A stretch of DNA of 64,000 nt from positions 1 through 64,000 of the forward strand of contig JAUIBK010000015.1 of NCBI GenBank assembly GCA_030428205.1, written 5' to 3'. Below the pieces are notes generated by a model. That model was not told where the DNA came from and made no database searches. It was given only the letters and a program-made list of their open reading frames with translations. The stretch's first letter is position 1; every line of letters begins with the position of its first letter. A program made the translations under genes and the position numbers. The DNA is from a bacterium. GTDB lineage: Bacteria > Bdellovibrionota_C > UBA2361 > RFPC01. This document shows positions 53,192 through 62,681 of the stretch, piece after piece.

Positions 53192-54076
53192 TCAGCCTTG
53201 GACACGCCCCATGAGCGTCTCAAGAAGCTCGCCTTGTTCGGGGTTGTCTAGACTAAACGAAGCAAGACGTTTCTCTAAGGCTGCTTTTTCTTCTCCATCT
53301 GACGTTATCAGACTCAAAGTGGTTAGCGCTGAGATGTGAGCGTACGAGCCGTTTTCGGCAACATTCTCGAGTAAAGACTTTCCTTTGCTCAGGGTCTCGT
53401 CGTTATCAAGATATCCACGAGCAAGAGCGACCGTAGCCAGTTCGCCGATAAACTGTACAGCTGGCTCAATCTGTTGTGTGCCCTGCCACTCTAGGCTCAT
53501 GAGCTTTTGCTCTGCCGCCGTCAGATCACCATTGCGTAAGTCATGAAGCCCGGCATAGAGCGTTCCAAGCTCTTTGTAGGGTGTTCTTTCATCTGCAAGT
53601 GCTACAATTGAGTTTTGAAATTGCTCATAACTCTTATCATAATCTACCTGAGCTTGTTGAAGTTCGTCTTTTGCTTTGGTAAGAGCTTCTTCTTGCTCCT
53701 TGGTCGGAGCATCTCCTAAAGCAGCTTGAGCCTCTTTCACAGCCTGCGCCTTCTCTGTGCGATCTTCCTCGAGTGTTTCAAGCTCCGCAAAGGAGATACG
53801 AACCCCTGCAAAAATATCCGCTGCACGCTGCATGTTGGTAACGTAGGTTTCACGAAAAGCGTCGCGCGCGTACATAACAACAAAAACGGTTACAGCTACT
53901 CCAACAAGTTGTCTCCACCATTTTTTGAGAAAAACAAAGAGTGGGTCCTCCGTAACAGTCTGCTGAATGGTGGGATCGTCAAATATACGAGAATCACCAT
54001 GCTCATGCGACTCAGGCGCAGTATCTGGCGTGCTTTCAGGGGCTTGCTTTCTTGCAGTATTTTTCTTCTTCGCCAC
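53192..54076 (-). CDS. YfgM-like membrane-anchored TPR-type protein
   Basis: A cytoplasmic hydrophilic N-terminus and one membrane helix (about 54-72) precede a periplasmic region with a Gln/Glu/Lys-rich coiled coil (about 105-150) and helical repeats to the end. The layout matches YfgM, an ancillary SecYEG-linked protein, except for the inserted coiled coil. The start is GTG 54076 after AAGGAAGAC. No BamB or der gene adjoins, so the identification rests on architecture. Confidence 0.6.
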   Translation of the reverse strand: MAKKKNTARKQAPESTPDTAPESHEHGDSRIFDDPTIQQTVTEDPLFVFLKKWWRQLVGVAVTVFVVMYARDAFRETYVTNMQRAADIFAGVRISFAELETLEEDRTEKAQAVKEAQAALGDAPTKEQEEALTKAKDELQQAQVDYDKSYEQFQNSIVALADERTPYKELGTLYAGLHDLRNGDLTAAEQKLMSLEWQGTQQIEPAVQFIGELATVALARGYLDNDETLSKGKSLLENVAENGSYAHISALTTLSLITSDGEEKAALEKRLASFSLDNPEQGELLETLMGRVQG

Positions 54077-54101
54077 GTCTTCCTTTACTTCATGTTAGCT
54101 A

Positions 54102-54692
54102 TCACGTTTTATATTTGAAATCATCAGGATCGAGATCTTCGAGAACCTCATTCCACTTTTCCTTATCGATGTTCTTGAAGTCTCGTTCTGGGTAGGCTTC
54201 TTCCTGCTGGGCATTCTCATCAACGGGAATCTCTTCTTCAGCATTCTCTACGGCTTCACCCGCTTCTTGTGCTGACTGAGCAAATGTAATCTGGGCCTGA
54301 TCGAGCACAGCTTTAGTGACAAATATTGGAGCAGATGCTCGAAGAGCTATGGCAATCGCATCGCTTGGCCTGGAATCAAAAATAAGAATTTTGTCACCCT
54401 GCGAGACGACAAGCTCAGCATAATAGGTAGAGTCTTTTAACTCAGTTACCACAATTCGTTGTACACGAACATCGAGCTCTCCGAAAAACTCTGTGATGAG
54501 GTCATGGGTCAGAGGACGAGCCATTTCAAGTTCTTTGATCGCGCTTGCAATAGAAGTGGCCTCAGCTACTCCTATCCAAATAGGGAGGTGAATTTCGCCT
54601 GACTCGTCTTTGAGCACAACAACTGGAGCCTGAGTATTGGGATCCAGAACGAGACCCCCAACAAACATCTCAATAGCCGATTCGTCTTTCAT
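54102..54692 (-). CDS. Bifunctional nuclease (BFN/DUF151) domain protein
   Basis: The DUF151 core covers about 8-140: FVGGLVLDPNTQAPVVVLKDESGEIHLPIWIGVAEATSIA, RPLTHDLI and FDSRPSDAIAIALRASAPIFV. Some members have DNase/RNase activity. An acidic C-terminal extension (about 150-196) follows. It lies 25 bases upstream of the YfgM-like gene in the same direction. Confidence 0.93.
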   Translation of the reverse strand: MKDESAIEMFVGGLVLDPNTQAPVVVLKDESGEIHLPIWIGVAEATSIASAIKELEMARPLTHDLITEFFGELDVRVQRIVVTELKDSTYYAELVVSQGDKILIFDSRPSDAIAIALRASAPIFVTKAVLDQAQITFAQSAQEAGEAVENAEEEIPVDENAQQEEAYPERDFKNIDKEKWNEVLEDLDPDDFKYKT

Positions 54693-54871
54693 GTCTTGTA
54701 CGTACCTTTACACCAAACAATTCTGGTAGCTTAGTCTATTGTATACTCATTGAAAGGTAAAATGGGCAATTGCCTCAAAGATGCATAGCCTCAGAGGACT
54801 AAAAAAATTGCTTCACCCCGGCAAGGCACAGAAGCCACCGTTATAAGCACTTGATATGGCTATGTAAATGC

Positions 54872-56284
54872 CTATTGCCCCGAGCAGTACTCTCCACGCA
54901 GAGTAAACTTTGAAGCCTCAAGAATCTTCGCTTGAACGATCATCCCAGGCCCCAGGGTAACCTCCTCTCTATTAAGATGCACGAGCAGGTTCTGCGAAGT
55001 TCTGCCTTGAAGCTTGGTAGGGTCGGCTTTTGTAAAACCATCAAGAAGAATCTCAACCTCTTTTCCAATCCAGGAAGCAAGAGCTCTCTCTGTGAGCTCA
55101 TTTTGCAAACTTTGAAGCTCTTGAAGGCGACGTTGCTTTATCTCTAAGGGAACTTGATCTGGAAGATCTGCAGCTACAGTTTCAGGACGTGCCGAAAACA
55201 TAAAAGAATAGCTACTTTCAAATTCGACCTGACGCATCACATCAAGAGTCTCTTCGAAGTCCTCTTCTGTTTCCCCAGGAAACCCCACAATAATATCCGT
55301 GGTAATGGCAATGTCAGGAACTCGCTCTTTGAGCCCTACAATAATGTCAAGAAACCGTTTTTTGCGGTAGTTCCGATTCATCGCTTTCAAGATCGTGTCA
55401 CTTCCAGACTGAAGTGGCATATGAATGTGGCGACATACCTTCGGATTCTCAGCAACGAGATCGTAAAAATCTTTACGCACCTCTTGCGGATGTGGGCTGG
55501 TAAAGCGGATACGTTCAACTCCATCTACTTGAGCGACTTCTTCGAGAAGTTCGACAAACTTCTTTCTTGGAGCGAGGTCAAGCCCCCAGGAGTTTACTGT
55601 TTGTCCAAGCAAAACAATTTCTTTTGCCCCACGGTGCACTGATATACGCACCTCGCGTAAGATCTCTTCAAGAGGTCGCGAGACTTCAGGGCCACGTGTA
55701 CGGGGAACAATACAGTACGTACAGTTCTTGTTACATCCACGGCTGATTGATACGAAAACAGAAGTTCTTCCTGTCCCAGGCACACCGAGTGGAAGATCTT
55801 CCCAGTCATCGCGATAATCAATGGCAACTTGAGGATCTGCGCCGGCACGGCGTTGATCAATAAGAGAAGGGACAACCGAGAGGTTATGAGTCCCAAAAAC
55901 AAAATCAACTACGTCACTACGACGAACAATATTCTTCCCCTCTTGTTGTGCGACACAGCCACCAACACCAATCAAAACTCCATCACCGTCCTCTTTTAAA
56001 GGACGGAGTTTGCCAAGTAAGCTAAAAAGTTTGTGCTCTGGTTTTTCACGCACACTACAAGTGTTGACGAGGATAAGCTTTGCTTCCTCAGGAGATTCAA
56101 CAGGAGCATAGCTCTCTGAGAGGATCTGATAGAGCTTATCAGAATCGTATTCGTTCATCTGACACCCAAAGGTCTTAATATAGACACCTGGAAGATTCGA
56201 TGCTCCTTCGCCGCGCACACCAGAACCACAGCTGTCACCTAAACAACTCCCTTTATCACCACCGATGTTGATAAGCTTTTCCAT
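54872..56284 (-). CDS. miaB: MiaB, tRNA methylthiotransferase
   Basis: A radical SAM enzyme adding a methylthio group to isopentenyl-adenosine-37 of tRNA. It has the N-terminal cluster cysteines (TFGCQMN, VNTCSVRE, VGGCVAQQ), the radical SAM CNKNCTYC motif in SRGCNKNCTYCIVPRTRG, HMPLQSGSD, IVGFPGE, and a C-terminal TRAM domain (about 400-470). ATG 56284 has AAAGG upstream. The first 30 residues, with Cys-x4-Cys in SCLGDSC, extend beyond the usual MiaB N-terminus. Confidence 0.95.
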   Translation of the reverse strand: MEKLINIGGDKGSCLGDSCGSGVRGEGASNLPGVYIKTFGCQMNEYDSDKLYQILSESYAPVESPEEAKLILVNTCSVREKPEHKLFSLLGKLRPLKEDGDGVLIGVGGCVAQQEGKNIVRRSDVVDFVFGTHNLSVVPSLIDQRRAGADPQVAIDYRDDWEDLPLGVPGTGRTSVFVSISRGCNKNCTYCIVPRTRGPEVSRPLEEILREVRISVHRGAKEIVLLGQTVNSWGLDLAPRKKFVELLEEVAQVDGVERIRFTSPHPQEVRKDFYDLVAENPKVCRHIHMPLQSGSDTILKAMNRNYRKKRFLDIIVGLKERVPDIAITTDIIVGFPGETEEDFEETLDVMRQVEFESSYSFMFSARPETVAADLPDQVPLEIKQRRLQELQSLQNELTERALASWIGKEVEILLDGFTKADPTKLQGRTSQNLLVHLNREEVTLGPGMIVQAKILEASKFTLRGEYCSGQ

Positions 56285-56483
56285 GTGACCTTTCAGCACT
56301 ACGAGCTGGCTAGGATACACTAAGGGGGAGTCGAGTTGCAAACGACGAACTCACCTCCCCCTTCTTACTGATATTACGAAGCTTTGTACACTGACGTAAC
56401 ATATGGGTCATGAAATGAATCTTCATGACCACTACCTTTACTATCCTCCTTTTTCCACGGACTCTCACAGAGAGGGGGATGAT

Positions 56484-57362
56484 TTAGCGCAAGTAACTAT
56501 ACAGCACTCCCAATGCTCGACCGAGTCGATCTGCCGCATCTTCAGAGTGCTCGACTGCTTCGACAATCGTATCACCAGTTATTTGTACATCGGATATTGC
56601 AAGAAAGAGAGGATCTACAACGGTATCTAAATATCTTGCTGTTTCTTCAGGGAGGTTCACCCTCTCTCTTCTTCCGTAAAGCTCAAGCTCTCCAAGGAAG
56701 AAAAGAATATCATTTTGCCAAAGCTCTCTCTGGAGAATTCCCATCGGAGCAAGAGCTGCAATCGTTGCATACTGGTGCATGATACCTACAGATCTTAGGG
56801 TTACTCTTTGAGCTGCTCTGATCGCCTCCTCACTAGCTGAATCATGTACAAAGTCATAATCAACCTGTCCATTGTTTTCTTCCCCTTCAAAAGGCACTCG
56901 ATCAAATGAGCCAGAGAAACACAGCATATTCGTTCGTTTCGCTTGCCAGATAGCCGAGATCGCTTCTTGAGATAATAACTGGGCCTCTGCAACGCTATCC
57001 CCATACACTCTTGTATCTTCAATACTAAGTGCTGCTGGCGAGACCAAAGTCTCTATGAATACATTTCCTCTTCTAGAGAGCCTACGATGACCTCTCAACC
57101 CCACTCGACGTAGTCTCAAAGTCTGCCGCTCATAATCTGCTTGAAGTTCAATGCGGTCACTATGAGGAATTACCCCGGACGACTTTGTGGCAATACTTTT
57201 CATTTCTTCAAGTATTGAATCTACTCTCTCCGCCATGCGAATCATGATGCTACGCTCACTTCTCTCATACCCTTCAAAGCAGACATCAGTCGCGGACACT
57301 GAGGATGCAAAGAGCAAGCTACATAACAATACTACGAACATCTTCATTGAATGTTTCTTCAT
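56484..57362 (-). CDS. Secreted helical protein with flagellin-like segment
   Basis: A signal peptide (ending SSVSA) is followed by an almost entirely helical mature protein of about 270 residues. The segment RVDSILEEMKSIATKSSG then HSDRIELQADYE resembles the conserved helix-turn-helix of flagellin D1. Two internally similar stretches (SIEDTRVYGDSVAEA and AISDVQITGDTIVEA) suggest a duplicated unit. Flagellins have no signal peptide, so this is not an ordinary flagellin. ATG 57362 has GAAAGGAAA upstream. The 356 bases upstream (57363-57718) show no credible gene. Confidence 0.7.
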   Translation of the reverse strand: MKKHSMKMFVVLLCSLLFASSVSATDVCFEGYERSERSIMIRMAERVDSILEEMKSIATKSSGVIPHSDRIELQADYERQTLRLRRVGLRGHRRLSRRGNVFIETLVSPAALSIEDTRVYGDSVAEAQLLSQEAISAIWQAKRTNMLCFSGSFDRVPFEGEENNGQVDYDFVHDSASEEAIRAAQRVTLRSVGIMHQYATIAALAPMGILQRELWQNDILFFLGELELYGRRERVNLPEETARYLDTVVDPLFLAISDVQITGDTIVEAVEHSEDAADRLGRALGVLYSYLR

Positions 57363-57718
57363 TGTATTTCCTTTCTCAATATATAGTTCGTCCAAGGATC
57401 TACACGTACAGTATCCCTGGCATCGATCTCTAGGACTTAAACTTCAGACAACAATTACTCACGAACAACCAAGCACATCATGTGTGCCTCTTACTGGACA
57501 GCAAGATCTTCAAGAAAGAAAAGAGGACCTCTTCTTTCAATCCTCAGAGCATCATCATTCCTCATACGATGCTACCGCTTTGATGCCCCAGGAAAGAGAT
57601 CGGAATCTCACTTTTGAAAAATACGAAAATTGCGCAGCCACTGGATAACAAGCCTGAGCAACGGGCTACATCTCTAGGAAATTCTCGTAAACTCTCTTCA
57701 CAGCAGTGCGTAAAAAAA

Positions 57719-58534
57719 CTATTCACCCACTAACAGACTTAACTGTGGCCGATACTTCGGAGTACCCTCATCATCATTACTTGGACTATCAATAAGTAGA
57801 CGAATAGCTCTCGCTCTTTCAGGTTCAAGCCCTAGCTTTCCAAGCGATACCCGCTCCTCATGCGTCATTTGTACGCCAGTAATGGTATCAAAAAACTGAA
57901 TAAGGAGAGTGGCATCATCAATGAGAGTTGTTGTGCTGTTTAAAAGTTCTGCTTCAATTTGAAACTGAGCCAAGCAGTCGGGACCAGGACATCCTGAACG
58001 GAGTTGAGCAATGCGTATGTTTTCAAGGCTGATTTCTCCTGCTTGCGAATTTTTTGCAAAGAGAGCTTTAGCCTCTGGTCCCCAAAATAGCTCTACCTGA
58101 TAATCTGTAAGTCCTTTTGCATCAGTTGTAAGAACAAGCTCATAGGCCTCCCCCCCTTCAAGCACAGCACTCGCTGGGTCGCCATCAATTTCATCAAGGA
58201 GCTCGGCAACAGAGTACTCAGTACGTTGCACAATATTGCCACCTTGAAGCCCAAGAAGGCGCAAACCAACTTCCTGAGCTTGCCAATCTGTTTGGGCAAG
58301 CAGAGAAACAAGCACCAAAAAGCGCCCCCCATCATTAGCATCATCAAGAACTTCTATGAGAAAGGGGGTTTTTTGTTCTGCTGAGGCTTCCCCGTCTTGT
58401 GAGGCAACCACAACAATTTGAGGAGTTGGTTCTCCCCAAGGCCAGAGGGCACAGCCGGATAAAAGAAAAGGCAAAAAGCCAACAAGAAATAAATGCTTAC
58501 GACTTAAGTTTTTTCTAGGAGGTGGTAGAGCCAT
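57719..58534 (-). CDS. Lipoprotein of unknown function
   Basis: The signal peptide ends with lipobox LLSGC (Cys24 or so from ATG 58534), so the protein is anchored to a membrane. The mature part (about 245 residues) is mixed alpha/beta with a C-terminal beta-rich section; no family recognised (size loosely recalls TssJ, but no defining motif is seen). GGAGG lies before ATG 58534; the start lies 20 bases inside the upstream lipoprotein gene, implying coupling. Confidence 0.75.
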   Translation of the reverse strand: MALPPPRKNLSRKHLFLVGFLPFLLSGCALWPWGEPTPQIVVVASQDGEASAEQKTPFLIEVLDDANDGGRFLVLVSLLAQTDWQAQEVGLRLLGLQGGNIVQRTEYSVAELLDEIDGDPASAVLEGGEAYELVLTTDAKGLTDYQVELFWGPEAKALFAKNSQAGEISLENIRIAQLRSGCPGPDCLAQFQIEAELLNSTTTLIDDATLLIQFFDTITGVQMTHEERVSLGKLGLEPERARAIRLLIDSPSNDDEGTPKYRPQLSLLVGE

Positions 58535-58997
58535 CGTCAACGACCTCCCGCGATACGTACCTCCAACCAGATGAATAAGAAAAATTCCACTTCTGTCGCT
58601 CAATACGCTCATTAACAACGTAGAATGGCACCTTGTAATACTTCACAACCACTTCCACATCCGCGTCCATCGAGTCTTGGCCGTACTCTACGAAATCAAC
58701 TTTGCTCTCAACAATCTTTTCACTCTTTCGCGAATCACGAATAAGCCGACGCAGCTCTTCTTGGCTACCATCTTCAGTAAGGGCAATAGCTTCACCAGCC
58801 TGTCCCCAATAAAGCGCGCGCTGGAAGTTATTGACAGAATCTTGAAGAAGCCGTTGGCGATCACTCTCAGACACTCCAATCTGCTTATAGGATTGAATGA
58901 GTGGTGCAAGTACACAACCTTGAAGAGATGCCACGAGCAAGACGAGCACTATGGAGCGAAAGAGAAACTTTAATGGGCAAGGCGCACATGAGTTCAT
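58515..58997 (-). CDS. Small lipoprotein of unknown function
   Basis: 160 residues; signal peptide with lipobox SLQGC (Cys28). The mature part is helix then beta strands (EVVVKYYKVPFYVVNERIERQKWNFSYSSGWRYVS), a pattern like NTF2/DUF4878-type folds, but no assignment is firm. AAAGGA precedes the ATG. Middle gene of three consecutive envelope genes. Confidence 0.75.
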   Translation of the reverse strand: MNSCAPCPLKFLFRSIVLVLLVASLQGCVLAPLIQSYKQIGVSESDRQRLLQDSVNNFQRALYWGQAGEAIALTEDGSQEELRRLIRDSRKSEKIVESKVDFVEYGQDSMDADVEVVVKYYKVPFYVVNERIERQKWNFSYSSGWRYVSREVVDDGSTTS

Positions 58998-59014
58998 AAG
59001 TACAAATCCTTTAT

Positions 59015-59386
59015 TTATTCATTGTCTACATGAGAAAGGAGAGAATCAAGCTCGCGCCGATCCGTGGATGAAAGTTTATCTTTTGCAGAAGGTTGAGCCT
59101 TCCTTGCGCCAACCCACGACTGTTCACCTCTTCCGACAACATCCCAGTTAATACTTCCTTTGGCATTTGAAGAGGTCCTTACTGAAGGACTCTTTTGCAC
59201 ACGGGTAAACGAAGACGGGCGATCTCCCTTGAGCTCCTCCACAAGTTGCTTGCCACGTGCACGAAACCGGAACTGATTACCGTACTTATCATGAATCTCT
59301 TGCGCTCCAAGTGCGACGAGGCCGGAAGCAAAGAGAATAATAATAACATAATGAAGAAAAAAATTCGGACCCTGCTTACCTGACAT
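59015..59386 (-). CDS. Small single-pass membrane protein
   Basis: 123 residues: membrane helix at about 12-30, then a hydrophilic, basic and Ser-rich region probably in the periplasm. No domain recognised. It starts the three-gene run with the two lipoproteins downstream (17-base gap), suggesting a shared envelope task. Confidence 0.6.
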   Translation of the reverse strand: MSGKQGPNFFLHYVIIILFASGLVALGAQEIHDKYGNQFRFRARGKQLVEELKGDRPSSFTRVQKSPSVRTSSNAKGSINWDVVGRGEQSWVGARKAQPSAKDKLSSTDRRELDSLLSHVDNE

Positions 59387-59530
59387 AGAGAAACTCTGTC
59401 GTAGATCAACTTGAAACTAGGCACACCGCCTAAAGAAAGCGCTTTGAACGCCACTATATTATCGAACGCTCGAAGTTCTCACAACAAAAAACGGGAAAAG
59501 AAGCTAAGAAAGGCTCAATCGAAGTGGCTG

Positions 59531-59950
59531 CTAATCTCGTGGGACAACATTCTCACGTACCCAAGAAACAATCTCCGTGGTCGCGGCCCCTGGAAGGAAT
59601 ATTTTCTTTACACCAGCATCTGTAAGCTTCGTAACATCATCTTTAGGAATAATTCCACCACCGAAAACGATAATGTCATCTGCATTTTTCTCTTTAAGCA
59701 GATTTAACACTTCAGGAAAAAGAACCATGTGGGCACCAGAGAGGATGCTCATACCAATCGCTTGCACATCTTCTTGCAAGGCGCTTTGCACAATCATCTC
59801 AGGAGTTTGGTGAAGGCCAGTATAAATAACCTCCATTCCCGCGTCACGAAGAGCTCGCGCAACTACTTTTGCTCCACGGTCATGACCATCAAGGCCAGGC
59901 TTGGCAACAAGAACACGAATAGGAGCAGATTTTAGCGATGCTTCAGCCAT
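59531..59950 (-). CDS. B12-binding small subunit of acyl-CoA mutase
   Basis: The 139-residue stand-alone cobalamin domain has the full signature: [19 protein letters not shown] (DxHxxG, the cobalt-ligating His), SILSGAH (SxL) and [11 protein letters not shown] (GG). In bacterial methylmalonyl-CoA mutase this domain is normally fused to the catalytic chain. A separate subunit is typical of isobutyryl-CoA and 2-hydroxyisobutyryl-CoA mutases and archaeal-type MCM. The large subunit is encoded about 2.7 kb upstream. Confidence 0.95.
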   Translation of the reverse strand: MAEASLKSAPIRVLVAKPGLDGHDRGAKVVARALRDAGMEVIYTGLHQTPEMIVQSALQEDVQAIGMSILSGAHMVLFPEVLNLLKEKNADDIIVFGGGIIPKDDVTKLTDAGVKKIFLPGAATTEIVSWVRENVVPRD

Positions 59951-60060
59951 CAGATACTCACCATAAAAAGGTCATCTATCCTAAGACTATACCGGAATTG
60001 AGGCTCGTTGCAAGAAGTGCCGCCTCGAGAGGGAGGGCTAACTATACCGAATCACTAATC

Positions 60061-61086
60061 TTAAGAATCATCTTGAGGGTAGCCGTAGCGCTCTTTCCAT
60101 ACCTCTGCTACCTGCTCTGGAGAACGAAGTGAAAATCCAGCAGTTATGTTGTACAGGTCAACTATCGCCTTTTCCTCTTCTTCTGAGAGGGGAAAGGAAG
60201 CAAGGTCATAATCAGGAAAGAGAAAGTCAGCATCAAAAGCAACTTTAACCACTTGGGTGGCGTATCCATCTGTAGGAGTCCCCACCTGCTGCATACTCTC
60301 AAAGTGTGCCTTTCTCGCCCCAGCTGCTTGAACATACAAGCTCCACGCATCCTCAGTGTTCCCCTCTACAAGGCGTTGTCTCGAAAGGTTATACGCGAGG
60401 TACCCAATGGCTTCATGCGCTTGCTGGGCTTCAAGCGCTCCGAGCATCTCATTTGCAAGCGTCGCATAGTGGTCACGAGTTCGTTGGAGAGATTCTTTGT
60501 CATCTCCTTCAGCTTCAAGTGCAGCATTTCGAGCAACGAGGTAAGTTTGATTAGCGACAAAGAAACGGAGTTTCGCAGGCGAACCATGATCAAGCGATGA
60601 CCAAACCTCTTCGAGCTTCTCTAAAGGTATTGACCAATCAGGAGGGCCTCCCCTCTTCATGATTTGGTGTTGCTGATCGTATGTGTCAACGGCAGAGAGA
60701 AATTGAAACCGGGGATCTTGTGTGAGTGAAGTAGAGTGCGCAACTGCTTCAAGAACAAAAGGAAGTACACCAGCCGTTAACAGCTCTTGACGAAAGGTCA
60801 TCATACAGTCCAGCGTTTGATCAAGTCGAACACTCGGGAGCACCTCTTCTTGAGCAAGCAGAGAAGAGACCGCCGTAACGAAGAGAACTTCATCTCGCGT
60901 AAGAGGCCCGTTAAGGATAAGGCGGTGTCGAATTGCTTCTTCTACCGGTCGAAGGAGTGATGGGAACTCAGCTTCAGCGTGTGATATTCCATGAGCAAGC
61001 TGTGCCAGAATCTCTCCAAGCTCGTGAACATCTCGAGTTTCTACAGCCCTTGTTTTCAGATTGGTAATGTCTTCTGATAAGCTCAT
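60061..61086 (-). CDS. Helical cytoplasmic protein near mutase genes, unknown
   Basis: 341 residues, predominantly helical with TPR-like spacing (LGALEAQQAHEAIGYLAYNLSRQRLVEGNTEDAWSLYVQAAG), no signal peptide. No family recognised. GGGGGAGA precedes the ATG. It lies between the two mutase subunit genes in the same direction, but an opposite-strand gene separates it from the large subunit, so a link to the mutase is only positional. Confidence 0.65.
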   Translation of the reverse strand: MSLSEDITNLKTRAVETRDVHELGEILAQLAHGISHAEAEFPSLLRPVEEAIRHRLILNGPLTRDEVLFVTAVSSLLAQEEVLPSVRLDQTLDCMMTFRQELLTAGVLPFVLEAVAHSTSLTQDPRFQFLSAVDTYDQQHQIMKRGGPPDWSIPLEKLEEVWSSLDHGSPAKLRFFVANQTYLVARNAALEAEGDDKESLQRTRDHYATLANEMLGALEAQQAHEAIGYLAYNLSRQRLVEGNTEDAWSLYVQAAGARKAHFESMQQVGTPTDGYATQVVKVAFDADFLFPDYDLASFPLSEEEEKAIVDLYNITAGFSLRSPEQVAEVWKERYGYPQDDS

Positions 61087-61308
61087 CTACGTCTCCCCCC
61101 AGAGCAAACTCTATTATATGCACTCTGATTTTCTACTCAACTTCCCCTCCTTTCATGCTCCACACATAAGTCTCTGCTCTGCTCCAACTATTCAACTACG
61201 CAACTATTATTGATTTCAGAGCCTTAGCAGCTTGATGAAGGCTTTTATGGGGAACCTTTCTGCGTGTGTTATTTGAAATCTCAGTACTCTGAATGCTAGG
61301 TTCAGTTC

Positions 61309-62451
61309 ATGAGCTTTCATAATCTCCCTCCTGACAAGCCTAAGAGTGCTCACTACCCCTCGGATCAGGACGATTTTTCGGGCGAGAGTTTTCCTCATCA
61401 GGCGTCGTGTTCTTTGAGTAAGCCCCTCCACCGACAGATCGTTACAGACCTACAGCAGAAGGGCTTTACTGAGGTCTGGCATGGGAGCAAAGTACAGGTG
61501 CCCTACTCCCTCACACCTCGCCAAGGCTCAACACTTCTTGAGGAGGCTCGAGATAGAGTACTCACTTTCTTGCGCGGCAACTCACTCGAATGTCATTTTG
61601 ACAGCTCAATTCTCTTATATAACACAACAACAGAAACATTTGTGCTCTTAGCATACCTCGCACCTGATTCAGGAGAAGACAAACAACTGCTCCCATACCG
61701 GCAAGTCACCAATAACGAGTTTTGTTCTGATCACTACGATCCCTCAGTATGCCTTCAAGTGACCATGAAGAAGTATCCTCATGCGGATAAAGTCAGAATA
61801 AAGAAACTGGAGAATCCATATGCTGATAGAGAAGACGGATTTGATCTCCTCTTTGGCAATCCTGAGGAAAAAGATTTTGATGATAATGCGATCACGTCTT
61901 TTTCTACTCAGCTCGATGAGGCGTGGAGAGAGACTCCTGCCTTTCCAGGGGATGTTCAAGAGAGTTGGCGTGGCGGGATGCACACCGAGGGGCCTTTTTG
62001 GAACCCTGATGAGTACTACACCATTGACGATCCATATAACCTCAGACACTACTCACTCAAGCTTCAGCCCCGTTTCCCCAGAGAAGTATTTGAGGATCTC
62101 TTAACCCAAGCGAGAGAAGGCCAAGGATATCTTTATAACTCTCTCCTCAAAACATACTGCCACACCGTTGACGAAGAGATTCATAAATCCCATCCTCCCG
62201 TCCAAGATAAAAATGCTCTTGCTTCTCGTCGTTTTTATTGGATCAACCGGACAAAACCTGAGGCTGATTTTTCTCTTACCGTTGAACAGAGAACTCAAAA
62301 TGGAGCAATACACGAAGTGCACATAAAGCTCTCAGGTCAACCGAGGCACAACTATGAGGTTGATGTTTGTGTTTCGTATGATAGTCAGCGCGGCTTATCA
62401 CATGTCCGTGTGTTGGGAATCGATAAGATTGAGCAACAAACGGCGGCGTAG
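61309..62451 (+). CDS. Protein of unknown function
   Basis: 380 hydrophilic residues without signal peptide or membrane helix; rich in Asp, Glu, Tyr and His. Opening segment (about 1-40) is disordered; two possible alpha/beta domains follow (about 45-150 and 240-375). No motif identified. It is transcribed opposite to its neighbours, with a 222-base upstream gap that shows nothing recognisable. Confidence 0.6.
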   Translation: MSFHNLPPDKPKSAHYPSDQDDFSGESFPHQASCSLSKPLHRQIVTDLQQKGFTEVWHGSKVQVPYSLTPRQGSTLLEEARDRVLTFLRGNSLECHFDSSILLYNTTTETFVLLAYLAPDSGEDKQLLPYRQVTNNEFCSDHYDPSVCLQVTMKKYPHADKVRIKKLENPYADREDGFDLLFGNPEEKDFDDNAITSFSTQLDEAWRETPAFPGDVQESWRGGMHTEGPFWNPDEYYTIDDPYNLRHYSLKLQPRFPREVFEDLLTQAREGQGYLYNSLLKTYCHTVDEEIHKSHPPVQDKNALASRRFYWINRTKPEADFSLTVEQRTQNGAIHEVHIKLSGQPRHNYEVDVCVSYDSQRGLSHVRVLGIDKIEQQTAA

Positions 62452-62483
62452 TTCCAGTGATACATTCCAAGCATAGCTCTTCT

Positions 62484-62640
62484 TGCTCTTGCACTTCACC
62501 TTCATCCTCTTCCTCCTCTTAATCCTTATCCTTCTCTTGAACCTGCACCTATCTCATCATCATTCTCTATTGGATCAAGATGAGGAGATAAGTGCAAGAG
62601 AAGGTGCAAGAGGAGGAGGAGGAAAAGGAAAATCCTCACT
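62484..62640. repeat. Gene-less low-complexity inverted repeat related to the 12.1 kb element
   Basis: A pyrimidine-rich arm (62484-62567) of words such as CTTGCAC, CCTCTTCCTCCTC, AATCCTTATCC and CCTGCACCT faces a purine-rich arm (62575-62635) with GTGCAAGAG and GAGGAGGAGG. The pairing is imperfect. The vocabulary matches the arms at 12071-12132 and 12550-12603, but the loop is only a few bases and no four-helix-bundle gene is present. Confidence 0.7.
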
Positions 62641-62681
62641 ATACATTTCTGTAGGTAGAACTGACTAGAAGCGGCAAAACG

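Noticed and set aside
57187..57648. 153-codon plus-strand frame
   Set aside because: It overlaps the signal-peptide end of the secreted helical protein on the other strand and its translation lacks domain character.
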